A DNA stretch of 64,000 bases from Flavihumibacter cheonanensis (GTDB lineage: Bacteria; Bacteroidota; Bacteroidia; Chitinophagales; Chitinophagaceae), in NCBI RefSeq assembly GCF_022352215.1, contig NZ_JAKRWF010000001.1, positions 992,001-1,056,000 on the forward strand, written 5' to 3'. Below the pieces are notes generated by a model. The model had not been told where the DNA came from and made no database searches. It was given only the letters and a program-made list of their open reading frames with translations. The position numbers and the translations under genes were made by a program. Every line of letters starts with the position of its first letter. Position 1 is the stretch's first letter. This document shows positions 54,043-62,871 of this stretch, in pieces.

Positions 54043-54192
54043 CCATTCAGGTACTTTTCATCGTCCATTCGGGTACTTTGGTCTATCCATTCAGTCAACA
54101 AGTACCGTTCGGGCATTACTGTTTGATCGTTCCGGGATCGTTATTGAACCGTCAGTGAGCCGTTCGTGAATCGTTCTGAGGATTGTTAGAGA
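54043..54192. repeat. Degenerate tandem array with 22- and 11-bp period
   Basis: Units start at 54043, 54065, 54087, 54105, 54127, 54149, 54160, 54171 and 54182. Most begin CCATTC, CCGTTC or TCGTTC; the consensus of the 11-mer is about YCRTTCNGGNA. The spacings are 22, 22, 18, 22, 22, 11, 11 and 11. Related words occur upstream in the opposite orientation (cccgaatg at 53929, caacgatcc at 53865 and 53947) and at 53666 (accgttcggg). This lies inside a 626-base gap with no gene. Confidence 0.6.
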
Positions 54193-54265
54193 AATGGAAA
54201 TGTTTCTTGAAAAGATGATAGAAGATCAATGCGTAGAAACTAAACTACAAAAAATTTCATGTCCA

Positions 54266-57103
54266 TCAATTTAAACCATGTTTTTTTTGTTTGCCGAGTT
54301 CAGTACGTATTTCCAATAACTTCTTTTGTCCTCTCACGGGTTCCTTGGGCAATTGTTCTATCATCGAATCCAGCAGCACCTCCAGTGCAGCATTGGCAGA
54401 AGCAGATACCGACATCATCTTTGCCACCACCAGGTCAGTAAAACGTTTCATAGGCGCAAACTCAATGCGCTGGTGTTTGCCCAACATTTCCCCCAACAGT
54501 TTATTATTCAGCCTGCCATGGTCACGGATCCATATTTCAGCAGCATAGGTAGCAGCAGTTTTATCTGAACACAAGAGGCTGGCGGATAAAAACAAATGGC
54601 CCATTTCGCCCAATCTAACAAGGGATTCATAATAAGCCTGCAGCAAGGCTATGACCGCGCGCTTATCGGTTTCGCCAGTAAATTGATTTTCTTTAAGGCA
54701 TTGATGAAGTATGGCCGCCATCAGCGGTTCCGGATAACCTGGTGCTAACCCATGCAGCCGGCGCATGTCAAAATCTTCCCTCGACAGAAAAGTCTGGTCA
54801 ATCTTCATGTATTCAACCATCAAGGGGGGCAAGTCATCTACCCGAAGTTTTGCACGCTTGAAAAGAGCGACAATCTTTTTCAATCCGGTTTCTTCTTTGG
54901 GTTGATTTTTTTCCGGAAAATCCAGCCTGATCACTTTTCGTATGGCTTTAGCTTTCACATCTTTCATTTTGCCATCCGTCCATTCGTAGTTTACATATTC
55001 ATACTCTTCCTCCTTCGTTTGCCAGTTATATTGACCAGTAAATACAACAAGCGGCTTATCCAAATATGGAAGTGCGGATAATTCAGGATAGAGCACATCC
55101 GGTCGCTTTAACAAAGCTGCTGTCATCCATCCTTCTTGAAGCAAAAATGGTCCTGTTGGTTTCCGATCAGGTTCCAGCAGGAACAGCATAAGCTGCTTAA
55201 GTTCCCCCTGTAAGATACGCTCAGCAAGAGCAATGGCTTCAGATGGTTCCTGGAGCCAGCATCTGCAGAGGGAGATTTGTAAATCCATGGGTTCCAATTC
55301 CAACTTTTTTTGCTGACACTGGCTCAGTCGTTGTATCAGTATTACCGGATCGATCCAGTGCGGCAGGTGGGTAGGTGTGGAGAGGATGATACGCTCCCGC
55401 TCCGCCCGCAAGGATGCCAGTATTCCTTTAAACAAAAAGTTCCAGGGCTGATACAGGAGCGCGGTATACTTATCGGGATCGGTATAAAAAGTTGTAGCAA
55501 CACCATGTTCTTCCCATACCTTTTTGTTTTTCTCCGACTTTCCCAAAAATGATGCATAGAGTTTGAGGATAGCTCCATTGCCAGTGGGATACTTCTTTGC
55601 CTGCAGCAGGATAAAATCCAGGAATACACCTGCCAGCATACTATCCACAATGCCCTGGCCACTCCGCCAATCACCAAAAAAGAATTTCAATGCCCGCTGC
55701 ACGGCAGGAGCAAACTTTTCCAGGTCTTCTTCCCTGATTGTATCCTGCAGGCGAACGATGGCATCCAGAAATTGGTCAGCATGCCAGGACTGGTTGTTGT
55801 CAAACAACTGCGCGGTAAGAAAAACCAGCTCATCAACATCTTTGATACGAGTTAAAGGCTCAAAATTATTCAAATTCATTTCACCCACCTCCTGCTCTTC
55901 TACTTCTTGACCTTGCATATTGCTGTCCATGTAAGATACAAGCAGCTCACGCGGACCGGATAACATAAATCCAGCACTCAGTGAAATTGCATCTCTTATC
56001 TCCGGATTCTCAGGCTTTCCAAATTTTTGAATCAGCTTAGCTGCGCGGGTCTGTAATCCGTCGTCTTTTTGAAGAAATGCGGATGCAGCAAGAAGCGCAA
56101 CCTGTTCGCTGTAGGCCTTCTCTTTTTTGGCGATCTTCTCCATCAACTGTAAGGCCAACGTAACAGTTGCTTTAGTTTCGGAACTAAGCAGTACAGGGAT
56201 ATAATCAAGAAAGGACTGTACTGCAAAACCATTCTTTTCAACTATGGATTTAATGGCTTTGAGGCTCCCATTCACAACTTTGCTGTGCGGGGATGAAAGC
56301 AGGGTTAACAGCTCTTCCTGCAGGGCCATTAGTTCATCATCAGCTGGTTGTAAGGTTTCAAAAAGCGTGATGAACCAACCCGATAAATTTTTGTCGAAGT
56401 TCCTGTTGGAGGCAAGTACCGCTTCCTGCAGCAAACGGGTTCGGGAGATATTGCCAGCTTCACAATGGGCGATCAATGTTTCAAGCCATCCCTTTTCCAA
56501 CTGCTTCCCATCTACCCAAATCCAGCGGTTGGCGGCATGTATGTTTGATTCAGTCTGGAACATATGCCAGATATGCGCTTCCAGCGTAACCTTATTTGCC
56601 GTCAATTTTTCAGGATGAAAGCCATTTCCATGCTGGTCATTTTCAAAGATCCATCTTGAAAGTGATCTTGCTATCAATAAAGGCTGAGGTTCCAGGTAAC
56701 CTTGGTGCTCTAATAAAAGAATATAATCATACCGCAGTTCTGTAGGCAGGAAATCCCTGGAGGCAAACCCATTGATATAATCGCTGAACCAGGAAGGGCA
56801 ATACCAGGGCAGGATTTCACCAAGAATATCCTTTTCCACGGACCAGGAACCACCAGAACTTTCATATTCTTTACGGTTATAACAAACAAAATGAGCTCGC
56901 TTCAGTACAAGTGCCTGCATTGGATTTCCTCGTTGCTTCCAATTGCCATTCTGGTGGGTATAATCCAGATAATATTTAGAAAGCTTCTTAAGGTTGGGTA
57001 CAAATGCCTTGCGTTCTGCCGCTGAGCAATCCTGTAAAAATGGAAGGATTTCCTTTTCCAGTCCGTCCTCTACTATTTGCTTGAATTTTTCTTCTTTCGT
57101 CAT
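54266..57103 (-). CDS. Large helical-repeat protein, DUF6493-like
   Basis: 945-residue cytoplasmic protein starting at the ATG 57101-57103 (MTKEEKFKQIVEDGLEKEIL), preceded by the SD-like GGAAG. An ATG four codons upstream is also possible. The sequence is almost wholly alpha-helical with HEAT-like repeats (for example LLSSPHSKVVNGSLKAIKSI, FLDYIPVLLSSETKATVTLA, ASAFLQKDDGLQTRAAKLIQ), and resembles the DUF6493 family, function unknown. It overlaps or abuts the SWIM gene that precedes it, so the two form one unit. No transmembrane segment. Related two-gene neighbourhoods in other bacteria also include AAA ATPase and VWA genes; none is present here. Confidence 0.65.
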   Translation of the reverse strand: MTKEEKFKQIVEDGLEKEILPFLQDCSAAERKAFVPNLKKLSKYYLDYTHQNGNWKQRGNPMQALVLKRAHFVCYNRKEYESSGGSWSVEKDILGEILPWYCPSWFSDYINGFASRDFLPTELRYDYILLLEHQGYLEPQPLLIARSLSRWIFENDQHGNGFHPEKLTANKVTLEAHIWHMFQTESNIHAANRWIWVDGKQLEKGWLETLIAHCEAGNISRTRLLQEAVLASNRNFDKNLSGWFITLFETLQPADDELMALQEELLTLLSSPHSKVVNGSLKAIKSIVEKNGFAVQSFLDYIPVLLSSETKATVTLALQLMEKIAKKEKAYSEQVALLAASAFLQKDDGLQTRAAKLIQKFGKPENPEIRDAISLSAGFMLSGPRELLVSYMDSNMQGQEVEEQEVGEMNLNNFEPLTRIKDVDELVFLTAQLFDNNQSWHADQFLDAIVRLQDTIREEDLEKFAPAVQRALKFFFGDWRSGQGIVDSMLAGVFLDFILLQAKKYPTGNGAILKLYASFLGKSEKNKKVWEEHGVATTFYTDPDKYTALLYQPWNFLFKGILASLRAERERIILSTPTHLPHWIDPVILIQRLSQCQQKKLELEPMDLQISLCRCWLQEPSEAIALAERILQGELKQLMLFLLEPDRKPTGPFLLQEGWMTAALLKRPDVLYPELSALPYLDKPLVVFTGQYNWQTKEEEYEYVNYEWTDGKMKDVKAKAIRKVIRLDFPEKNQPKEETGLKKIVALFKRAKLRVDDLPPLMVEYMKIDQTFLSREDFDMRRLHGLAPGYPEPLMAAILHQCLKENQFTGETDKRAVIALLQAYYESLVRLGEMGHLFLSASLLCSDKTAATYAAEIWIRDHGRLNNKLLGEMLGKHQRIEFAPMKRFTDLVVAKMMSVSASANAALEVLLDSMIEQLPKEPVRGQKKLLEIRTELGKQKKHGLN

Positions 57104-57104
57104 A

Positions 57105-58445
57105 TCAACTTCCATTCATTTTTTTGACTGCCAGTACATGTTTACAAAAGCCCCGCTCGCCCTGGTGTTTAGCGAACCAGGTGCAGGTGCAACGGCTCTT
57201 CTCTCCTTCTATAATAACAACGTGCTTTACGCCACTGCCCTGAACGCGTGCCTCCAATTTGTCGGATGTATTTTCCACGATCTCCACCTTACCCTCTTCC
57301 AGCAATTTCTCTGCATCTTTAAGCCTGGGATTCAGACTCAGAATTCTTTCAAGTTTGTAAGGCAATTGACGATAGAAGAATCTATTCTCATCTACATCAA
57401 AACCAAGCAGGCCCATGGCAGAGAGTCGGGCAGTGATGGACGAGAGTTTCTGCATGTCGATATCTTCCTCCAGTGCAAACAGCGTAGGATTGAATTCGTG
57501 ATTGGCATAGCTGTAGTTGTCGGTAAGGTCAACCCAGTGCTGGGGAATATCTTCCAACAGCTCTTCCAGTGCAGCGCCTTCGCCGGAGAATCCTCTCCAG
57601 CTATCGCGGGAGATGGTGAGGCTAAATCGTACTGCACCGAAATAGAGCTGCCAGGTAGTGGACTGCATATCCGGGTGGGCAAAAACTTTGAGTTCATCCG
57701 CCATGGGAAGCAGGGGAGCTATTAATTTAAGTCGGTGTATCCCACCCACACATACTGCTTCTGCTGATTTCACCGGCGTGAACTGCGCTCTCCCACCCCG
57801 AACCAATACGTAATAGTCTGTTTTAACCGAACCTGAAGGCAATGATTGAAAAAGTTGGAGGGCCTGCATTCTGTTGAAAGTAAATCGATGTTCGGTATCT
57901 GCCAGGAAGAGTTGCACCGAAGTAAGACCCTTGATCCATTTCACTGGTAGTGGTACTTTGCGTTCAACCACTTTCCTGTTTCCGGCAATGATGCTAACTT
58001 CCTTGCTGCCCACCGACAAGAGCATGTGTTCGCTTTTGCTTATCCTGCTCAGGGAGGAGATCATGGGCTGATTAAAATCCACATTGGTGGTTCCGGTATC
58101 AATGAATTCACCATCATGGCCATCTGGCAGCACATCCACTCTTGCATAAACGCCTGCGCAATGGGAAAAACCTTCGAAACGAATCTTTTCATTACCGGCG
58201 GTAACAATAGGATCCTTGAGTTTGGCCATTTCAAAAGGGGATAAACTAAAGCTCGACTGAACCACATTGGAAAGCGCGATCAAACAGCGGGCGGTAGTAT
58301 GCGGGTCTTTGAGTCTGCCCCAGAAAAAGCAGGGGTTCGTTTTCTTTTGCACTTCGCTGTAGTTGGACAGGAAGAGTTGATCACCCTGCTGGTCCTTTAG
58401 TAAGGAAGAGGGGGTGTTGTAGGAATAGGTTATGAGATCGGACAT
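57105..58445 (-). CDS. SWIM zinc-finger protein
   Basis: 446-residue protein with the ATG at 58443-58445 (MSDLITYSYNTPSSLLKD). The C-terminus carries the SWIM zinc-binding motif C419-x-C421-x12-C434-x-H436 (SRCTCTWFAKHQG and FCKHVLAVKK). The N-terminal three quarters is a mixed domain of unknown fold that includes the short HCAGVYARVDVLPDGHDGEF segment. SWIM domains bind DNA or proteins. It is translated just before the DUF6493-like gene and probably acts with it. The box TACATTTA lies four bases before the ATG, one mismatch from the -7 consensus. Confidence 0.8.
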   Translation of the reverse strand: MSDLITYSYNTPSSLLKDQQGDQLFLSNYSEVQKKTNPCFFWGRLKDPHTTARCLIALSNVVQSSFSLSPFEMAKLKDPIVTAGNEKIRFEGFSHCAGVYARVDVLPDGHDGEFIDTGTTNVDFNQPMISSLSRISKSEHMLLSVGSKEVSIIAGNRKVVERKVPLPVKWIKGLTSVQLFLADTEHRFTFNRMQALQLFQSLPSGSVKTDYYVLVRGGRAQFTPVKSAEAVCVGGIHRLKLIAPLLPMADELKVFAHPDMQSTTWQLYFGAVRFSLTISRDSWRGFSGEGAALEELLEDIPQHWVDLTDNYSYANHEFNPTLFALEEDIDMQKLSSITARLSAMGLLGFDVDENRFFYRQLPYKLERILSLNPRLKDAEKLLEEGKVEIVENTSDKLEARVQGSGVKHVVIIEGEKSRCTCTWFAKHQGERGFCKHVLAVKKMNGS

Positions 58446-58726
58446 CCGATAAATGTATAAAAAGAATCCTGTTTTTTTCCTTTGGTGCATCTGAATAAGA
58501 GCTCCCCGGAATTAAATTTGTATACTAGTAAATTTTTAATTTAAATTTATTAGCGTTCTTTCCTTTATCTAGCCAATATCAAACATCATCCGATATGAAA
58601 TCCGGCTTTTTCTTTCTCTAAAACGATACACAATCCGCTCTGTGTTTACTTAGCAAGGTTCCCACCAATTTCCTGTCCAAGACCGGTTTAAGGTTCTATT
58701 TATTCACCATCTTAACCTTTAACATC

Positions 58727-60571
58727 ATGGACCAATTTAACCCTTTCCAATCGTTTAACAGGAATTGGCTAGCCATTCTTTTTTCCTTTTTACTCAGTAT
58801 TTCATTTTTTACACCAGCCATTGCCCAATGCGACTTAACACTCACACCAGCCAATATAACAAATACAACTTGCGGGGGTAAGGAAGGAAGTTTTCAGGTG
58901 CAGGTAACCGGTATAGTGGCGCCATACCAGTACAGGCTGCTGAAAGAAATAAGCGGCAGTTTTGTAGAACAGCAAGTAGGCACATTGCTAGCCGGTACGC
59001 CTACCTTTATTGGGTTGTCAGGCGGCAACTACAAAGTGGAATTTAACTAAGATGGAACCTGTACGGGCAATGTTTCTGTAGAAATCACTGAATCAGCATT
59101 ATCCCTCACTCCAGCTAATTTAACGTATCCTTCCTGCGGAGGAAATAATGGAAGTTTTGTAGTACAGCCTGGCGGTATTGTTGCTCCCTACCAATATCGT
59201 CTCCTCAAAGAAACGAATGGCAACTTTGTGGTTCAGGAAATGGGCACACTGATAGCTGGAAATCCAACTTTCATTGGGCTGACGAGCGGCACATACAAGG
59301 TAGAAATAGAAAAAGGCGGAACATGTAGCGGAAATACAACAGTGGCACTACCACAGGCAGCTCTGACGCTTACACCTGCCAATATCAATCCACCTGTTTG
59401 TGGAGGAAATGATGGTAGTTTTGTAGTTCAGGCCGGTGGTATTATACCTCCTTACCAATATCTCCTGCTAAAAGAAACGAATGGCAGCTTTGTGGTTCAG
59501 GAAATGGGCACACTGCTAGCAGGAAATCCAACTTTCATCGGGTTGACGGGTGGCACTTACAAGGTAGAGATAGAAAAAGGTGGCACATGTAGCGGAAATA
59601 CAACAGTGGCACTACCACAGGCAGCTCTGACGCTTACACCTGCCAATATCAATCCACCTGTTTGTGGAGGAAATGATGGTAGTTTTGTAGTTCAGGCAAG
59701 CGGTATTAAAGCCCCTTACAAATACCGTTTATTGAAAGAGGTAAATGGCAATTTCGAGGTACAGGAATCCGGGACGCTTATCGCGGGCAACCCAACTTTC
59801 GTAGGCCTTACCGGAGGTGTTTACAAATTGGAAGTAGAAAAGAATCAAATCTGTTCAGGATCTATTACAGTGAACCTCAATTGTGAAACCATTGGCACGG
59901 AAGGTTGTGGAACTGGTTATTGGAAGAATAATAAAAGGGCCTGGCAAACAACAGGCTATTCATCCACACAAACGGTGGAATCTGTCTTCAATGTTCCAGA
60001 TGCATACGGACTGGATAATCTTACCTTACAACAGGCATTGGAAAGTACGGGTGGATCAGGAACAGTAGGAACTGCGAAAATATTGCTCCGGGCAGCAGTT
60101 GCAGCTCTACTTAATGCGGCACATCCGGATGTGGATTATCCAAGGAGTTCGCAGCAACTTATTTCCAGCACCAATACGGCACTTGCAAGTGGAAACAGAA
60201 ATTCGATGTTGCAGTTGGCTACTACTTTTGATACATTCAATAATTTGAAATGCAAGCTCAGCGCTTCAAAAACAATGGCCAGTTTCCCAGGTAGAACAAG
60301 TTCAGAATTGACAGAAGGTTCTTCTGCATTGAATCTGAAAGCGATGCCGAATCCATCTGCAGGTGCTTTTACAGTGTTGGTGGAAAGCAATGCGAAAGAA
60401 AAGATCTATCTGAATGTGATGGATATGAACGGTCGAGTTATTGAACGAATGGAGCGAATGCCCTCTACAACTACTTTCCGCTTCGGGGAAAATTATTCAC
60501 CCGGCATGTACATGGTGGAGCTGATACAAGGAAAAGAGCGAAAGCAGGTAAAACTTGTGAAAACAAGGTAG
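58727..60571 (+). pseudogene. Type IX-secreted repeat protein interrupted by an in-frame TAA
   Basis: The frame 58727-60571 would encode 614 residues but is stopped by TAA at 59048-59050, inside the first of four 88-residue repeats. At the same position the later repeats have AAA (Lys), so one A-to-T change explains it. The frame is open on both sides. N-terminal signal (LAILFSFLLSISFFTPAIAQ). Repeats at 58835-59890 contain LTPAN, CGGxxGSF, PYQYRLLKE and GTL[IL]AGNPTF. Then comes a GCGTGYWKNNKRAW domain, and last a type IX sorting domain (LKAMPNPSAG, ending KQVKLVKTR). If it is a real mutation, only a 107-residue truncated secreted product is made, because the second part lacks a signal. Confidence 0.8.
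58835..59890 (+). repeat. Four tandem 264-bp repeats encoding 88-residue units
   Basis: Units start at 58835, 59099, 59363 and 59627. The unit boundaries at the third and fourth copies share a perfect 113-bp direct repeat (59321-59433 and 59585-59697), which indicates recent duplication or gene conversion. The first unit is the most diverged and holds the in-frame TAA. Confidence 0.95.
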
Positions 60572-60946
60572 AAGCAACATAACAGCATACGGCCAATAGT
60601 TTGTATTCATTAGAAGCGAGGGGGTCAGGCATTTCATCAATGGGTATATTCAATCAAGATATTCCGGCTTGATAAGCTACTGGTTATAACTTGCTGCCAT
60701 TGATGGGGATTCCATGGAAAAGTTAGTTGAAAATATAAGCGCCTGGTTACTGGTCAGAAATGAGTAAGATTTTGTGCGTTATGGCTTTTTTACTTGAATT
60801 GATTTGCTAGCATTGCCCTTTCAACAATCGGAGAGGATGAACAAAGGCAGTACATGTGGTAATCCAAGAATGCGAGTAAACATAACTATGTATTAATTAA
60901 TTTGGTGCTACTTTTATTTCTAACAGTGTCAAATTAAACCTATCCC
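60572..60946. other. Intergenic region between the repeat gene and the serine hydrolase
   Basis: 375 bases without a gene. I see no hairpin terminator, no repeat and no clear promoter box. A TTAATTTG (one mismatch to TAnnTTTG) lies about 50 bases before the hydrolase start. A 17-codon ORF at 60714-60767 is too short to support. Confidence 0.4.
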
Positions 60947-62407
60947 ATGCGCAGCCTCCTCCTTATTGGATTCGTCGTATTTCATAGCCTGCATCTACAT
61001 TCACAAGTCAGAGATCCCCATGTCGAATCCCTCATAAAAAAAGTGGAAAACTCCTTGTCGCCCACCATTATATATGGCGACAGCATCCCCAAAAATAACT
61101 TGGAAGTACGCATGAAAGAATTGGGGATTAAAGGACTGAGCATCGCTATTATCCAGAACTATGAAATTCAATGGGCTAAAGCCTATGGTTGGGCCGATGT
61201 GGCATCCGGAAAAAAAGCTACTACAGAAACCCGGTTCCAGGCAGCTTCTATTAGTAAAAGCCTGAATAGCCTGGGCCTATTGAAATTGGTGGAGGAAAAA
61301 AAACTCGATCCCGAAGCAGATGTCAACCAGTACTTGAAGAGATGGCGATTTCCCTATGACAGCGTTTCCAAAGGAAAAAAAATCAACAGCTTTCATTTAC
61401 TGAGTCACACTGCCGGACTAACCGTTCATGGATTCCGGGGGTATAAAAGATCAGATAAATTGCCAACACTCCCTGAACTATTGGATGGTAAAAAACCTGC
61501 CAACAGTGGAGCTGTCCGCTCGGCTTTTGAACCGGGTTTAAAATTCCAATACTCTGGCGGAGGCACAACCATCTCCCAATTGCTGGTAGAGGATATCACC
61601 GGACAACCCTATGCCGAGTATATGCAGGAGAACGTACTGAAACCACTTGGCATGAAAAACAGTTCTTACCAACAACCACCGGTTGATCATGCTGAATTGG
61701 CCACCGGTTATTATGCACAAAACGGATCTTCTGTAAATGGAAATTTTCATGTCTATCCCGAACAGGCAGCTGCCGGACTTTGGACTACGCCTTCTGACCT
61801 CGCCCGATATATCATCGAATGTCAACTCGCTTACCAGGGTAAGTCAAAGAAAGTGCTATCGCAGGCAATGATGCGAAAAAGAATGACTCCCTATATTGAT
61901 TCGGTATCGGCTCTGGGTGTGTTCATCCAAAAGAAAGGTAACATTACCTATTTTAACCACAATGGTGGCAATGAAGCATTTCTCTGTACCTCTTACGGTT
62001 CACTGGAAGATGGGAAGGGATTTGTTATTATGATCAATGGCGATAACTATGCTATTATCTCAGAGTTAACGAACAGCATTGCACAGGTATACAACTGGGC
62101 TGGATTTTTTAATCCGGAATTTAGAAAAAAAATTAAGCTACCACTTGATAGTGCTGCTCTTTATGTGGGTAATTATAAACTGAATTCGGATACGATTTCC
62201 CTGAAACTATCTGGCGGCACATTAATTATTCAGCAAAATGGTCAGCCAGCAGGTGGATATACTACAATTTTCAGTGACCTTAATTCATTTACGCTGGAAG
62301 AAGTTCCGGGTGCAAATTTTAAGGTAATCCGAAACGCGAACGGAGAAATAATTTCACTGGAATTGAAACAGGGTGGTGGAACTTTTGTACTACCCCGGAT
62401 AAGGTAA
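60947..62407 (+). CDS. Serine hydrolase of the beta-lactamase / class C-like family, secreted
   Basis: 486-residue exported enzyme of the serine beta-lactamase-like fold (peptidase S12/esterase group). The signal peptide is near MRSLLLIGFVVFHSLHLHSQ. The catalytic Ser-x-x-Lys is S101-I-S-K104 (FQAASISKSLN). The YxN-type motif is replaced by YSGGGTTISQLL, and the third motif is HNGGNEAF. The C-terminal 90 residues form a lipocalin-like domain (YVGNYKLNSDTISLKLSGG). It may be an esterase, D-aminopeptidase or a cell-wall enzyme; the beta-lactamase role is not indicated. It is monocistronic. Confidence 0.88.
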   Translation: MRSLLLIGFVVFHSLHLHSQVRDPHVESLIKKVENSLSPTIIYGDSIPKNNLEVRMKELGIKGLSIAIIQNYEIQWAKAYGWADVASGKKATTETRFQAASISKSLNSLGLLKLVEEKKLDPEADVNQYLKRWRFPYDSVSKGKKINSFHLLSHTAGLTVHGFRGYKRSDKLPTLPELLDGKKPANSGAVRSAFEPGLKFQYSGGGTTISQLLVEDITGQPYAEYMQENVLKPLGMKNSSYQQPPVDHAELATGYYAQNGSSVNGNFHVYPEQAAAGLWTTPSDLARYIIECQLAYQGKSKKVLSQAMMRKRMTPYIDSVSALGVFIQKKGNITYFNHNGGNEAFLCTSYGSLEDGKGFVIMINGDNYAIISELTNSIAQVYNWAGFFNPEFRKKIKLPLDSAALYVGNYKLNSDTISLKLSGGTLIIQQNGQPAGGYTTIFSDLNSFTLEEVPGANFKVIRNANGEIISLELKQGGGTFVLPRIR

Positions 62408-62579
62408 GCTGCCCTCAAACTGGGTTTATATCCTCTTTTTATTCTGCCCGGTATGCTGCTTACTTTTTATACGCTTGTTCTGAAAACGATCTTAGTCATT
62501 TTCAACAGACTATTTTATTAAAATCTAACTGATCGCACCTAGGTGCTCCAATAAGCAACAAGAATTGAAATAATCCGAA

Positions 62580-62608
62580 TAAAAAAGCCCCTCAATATTG
62601 AGGGGCTT
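62580..62608 (-). terminator. Intrinsic terminator of the tRNA-Lys gene
   Basis: Stem AAGCCCCTCAA / TTGAGGGGCTT (62585-62608) with a two-base loop. On the minus strand it is followed by a run of T, a few bases after the tRNA 3' end. Confidence 0.9.
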
Positions 62609-62612
62609 CCAG

Positions 62613-62685
62613 TGATCCCGCTGGGACTCGAACCCAGGACCCATACATTAAAAGTGTATTGCTCTACCAACTGAGCTACAGGATC
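62613..62685 (-). tRNA. tRNA-Lys (anticodon TTT)
   Basis: 73-base gene. The minus strand begins GATCCTG and ends CGGGATC plus discriminator A, forming a 7-pair acceptor stem with one G-U. The D arm is GTAGCTCAGTTGGTAGAGC, the anticodon loop is CTTTTAA (anticodon TTT), and the T arm is CTGGGTTCGAGTCCCAG. CCA is not encoded. A full promoter lies upstream at 62725-62755 and a terminator downstream. Confidence 0.97.
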
Positions 62686-62724
62686 TTACCCGTTTTAACA
62701 ACTGTATTGTTTGTTTTGGGAGTG

Positions 62725-62755
62725 CAAAAATAGGGATTAATCGTTTCGCCCCAAA
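62725..62755 (-). promoter_or_regulatory. Complete Bacteroidota-type promoter of tRNA-Lys
   Basis: The minus strand reads TTTG, 19 bases, TATTTTTG: an exact match to the -33 and -7 elements of the primary sigma factor of this phylum. The -7 box ends 40 bases before the tRNA 5' end. Confidence 0.88.
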
Positions 62756-62845
62756 TTTTTTTTATTTTTTTTCCGTTCTTTTTTCTTTGGCTAACAAATT
62801 GGCTGCAAACCAATTGCCGCTTATTCAAAGGTGCTTTTTTTTAGA

Positions 62846-62853
62846 TAGGTTTG
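62846..62853 (+). promoter_or_regulatory. -7 promoter box of the short-chain dehydrogenase gene
   Basis: TAGGTTTG, a perfect TAnnTTTG, 18 bases upstream of the ATG at 62872. No -33 TTTG at 19-21 bases. Confidence 0.55.
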
Positions 62854-62871
62854 CAAAAGATAGTGAACAAC

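Noticed and set aside
58513-58520. TAAATTTG -7 box as promoter of the interrupted repeat gene
   Set aside because: No -33 element at a fitting distance and about 200 bases from the start; not strong enough to list.
58835-59890. Possible CRISPR-like array in the 264-bp repeats
   Set aside because: The repeats are coding, 88 codons long and contiguous; there are no spacers or cas genes.
58727-60571. Alternative genetic code or stop readthrough at the in-frame TAA
   Set aside because: All other genes in the window end at TAA, TAG or TGA normally; a single mutation is the simplest explanation.
60714-60767. 17-codon ORF in the gap before the serine hydrolase
   Set aside because: Too short, no conserved feature and a weak ribosome binding site.
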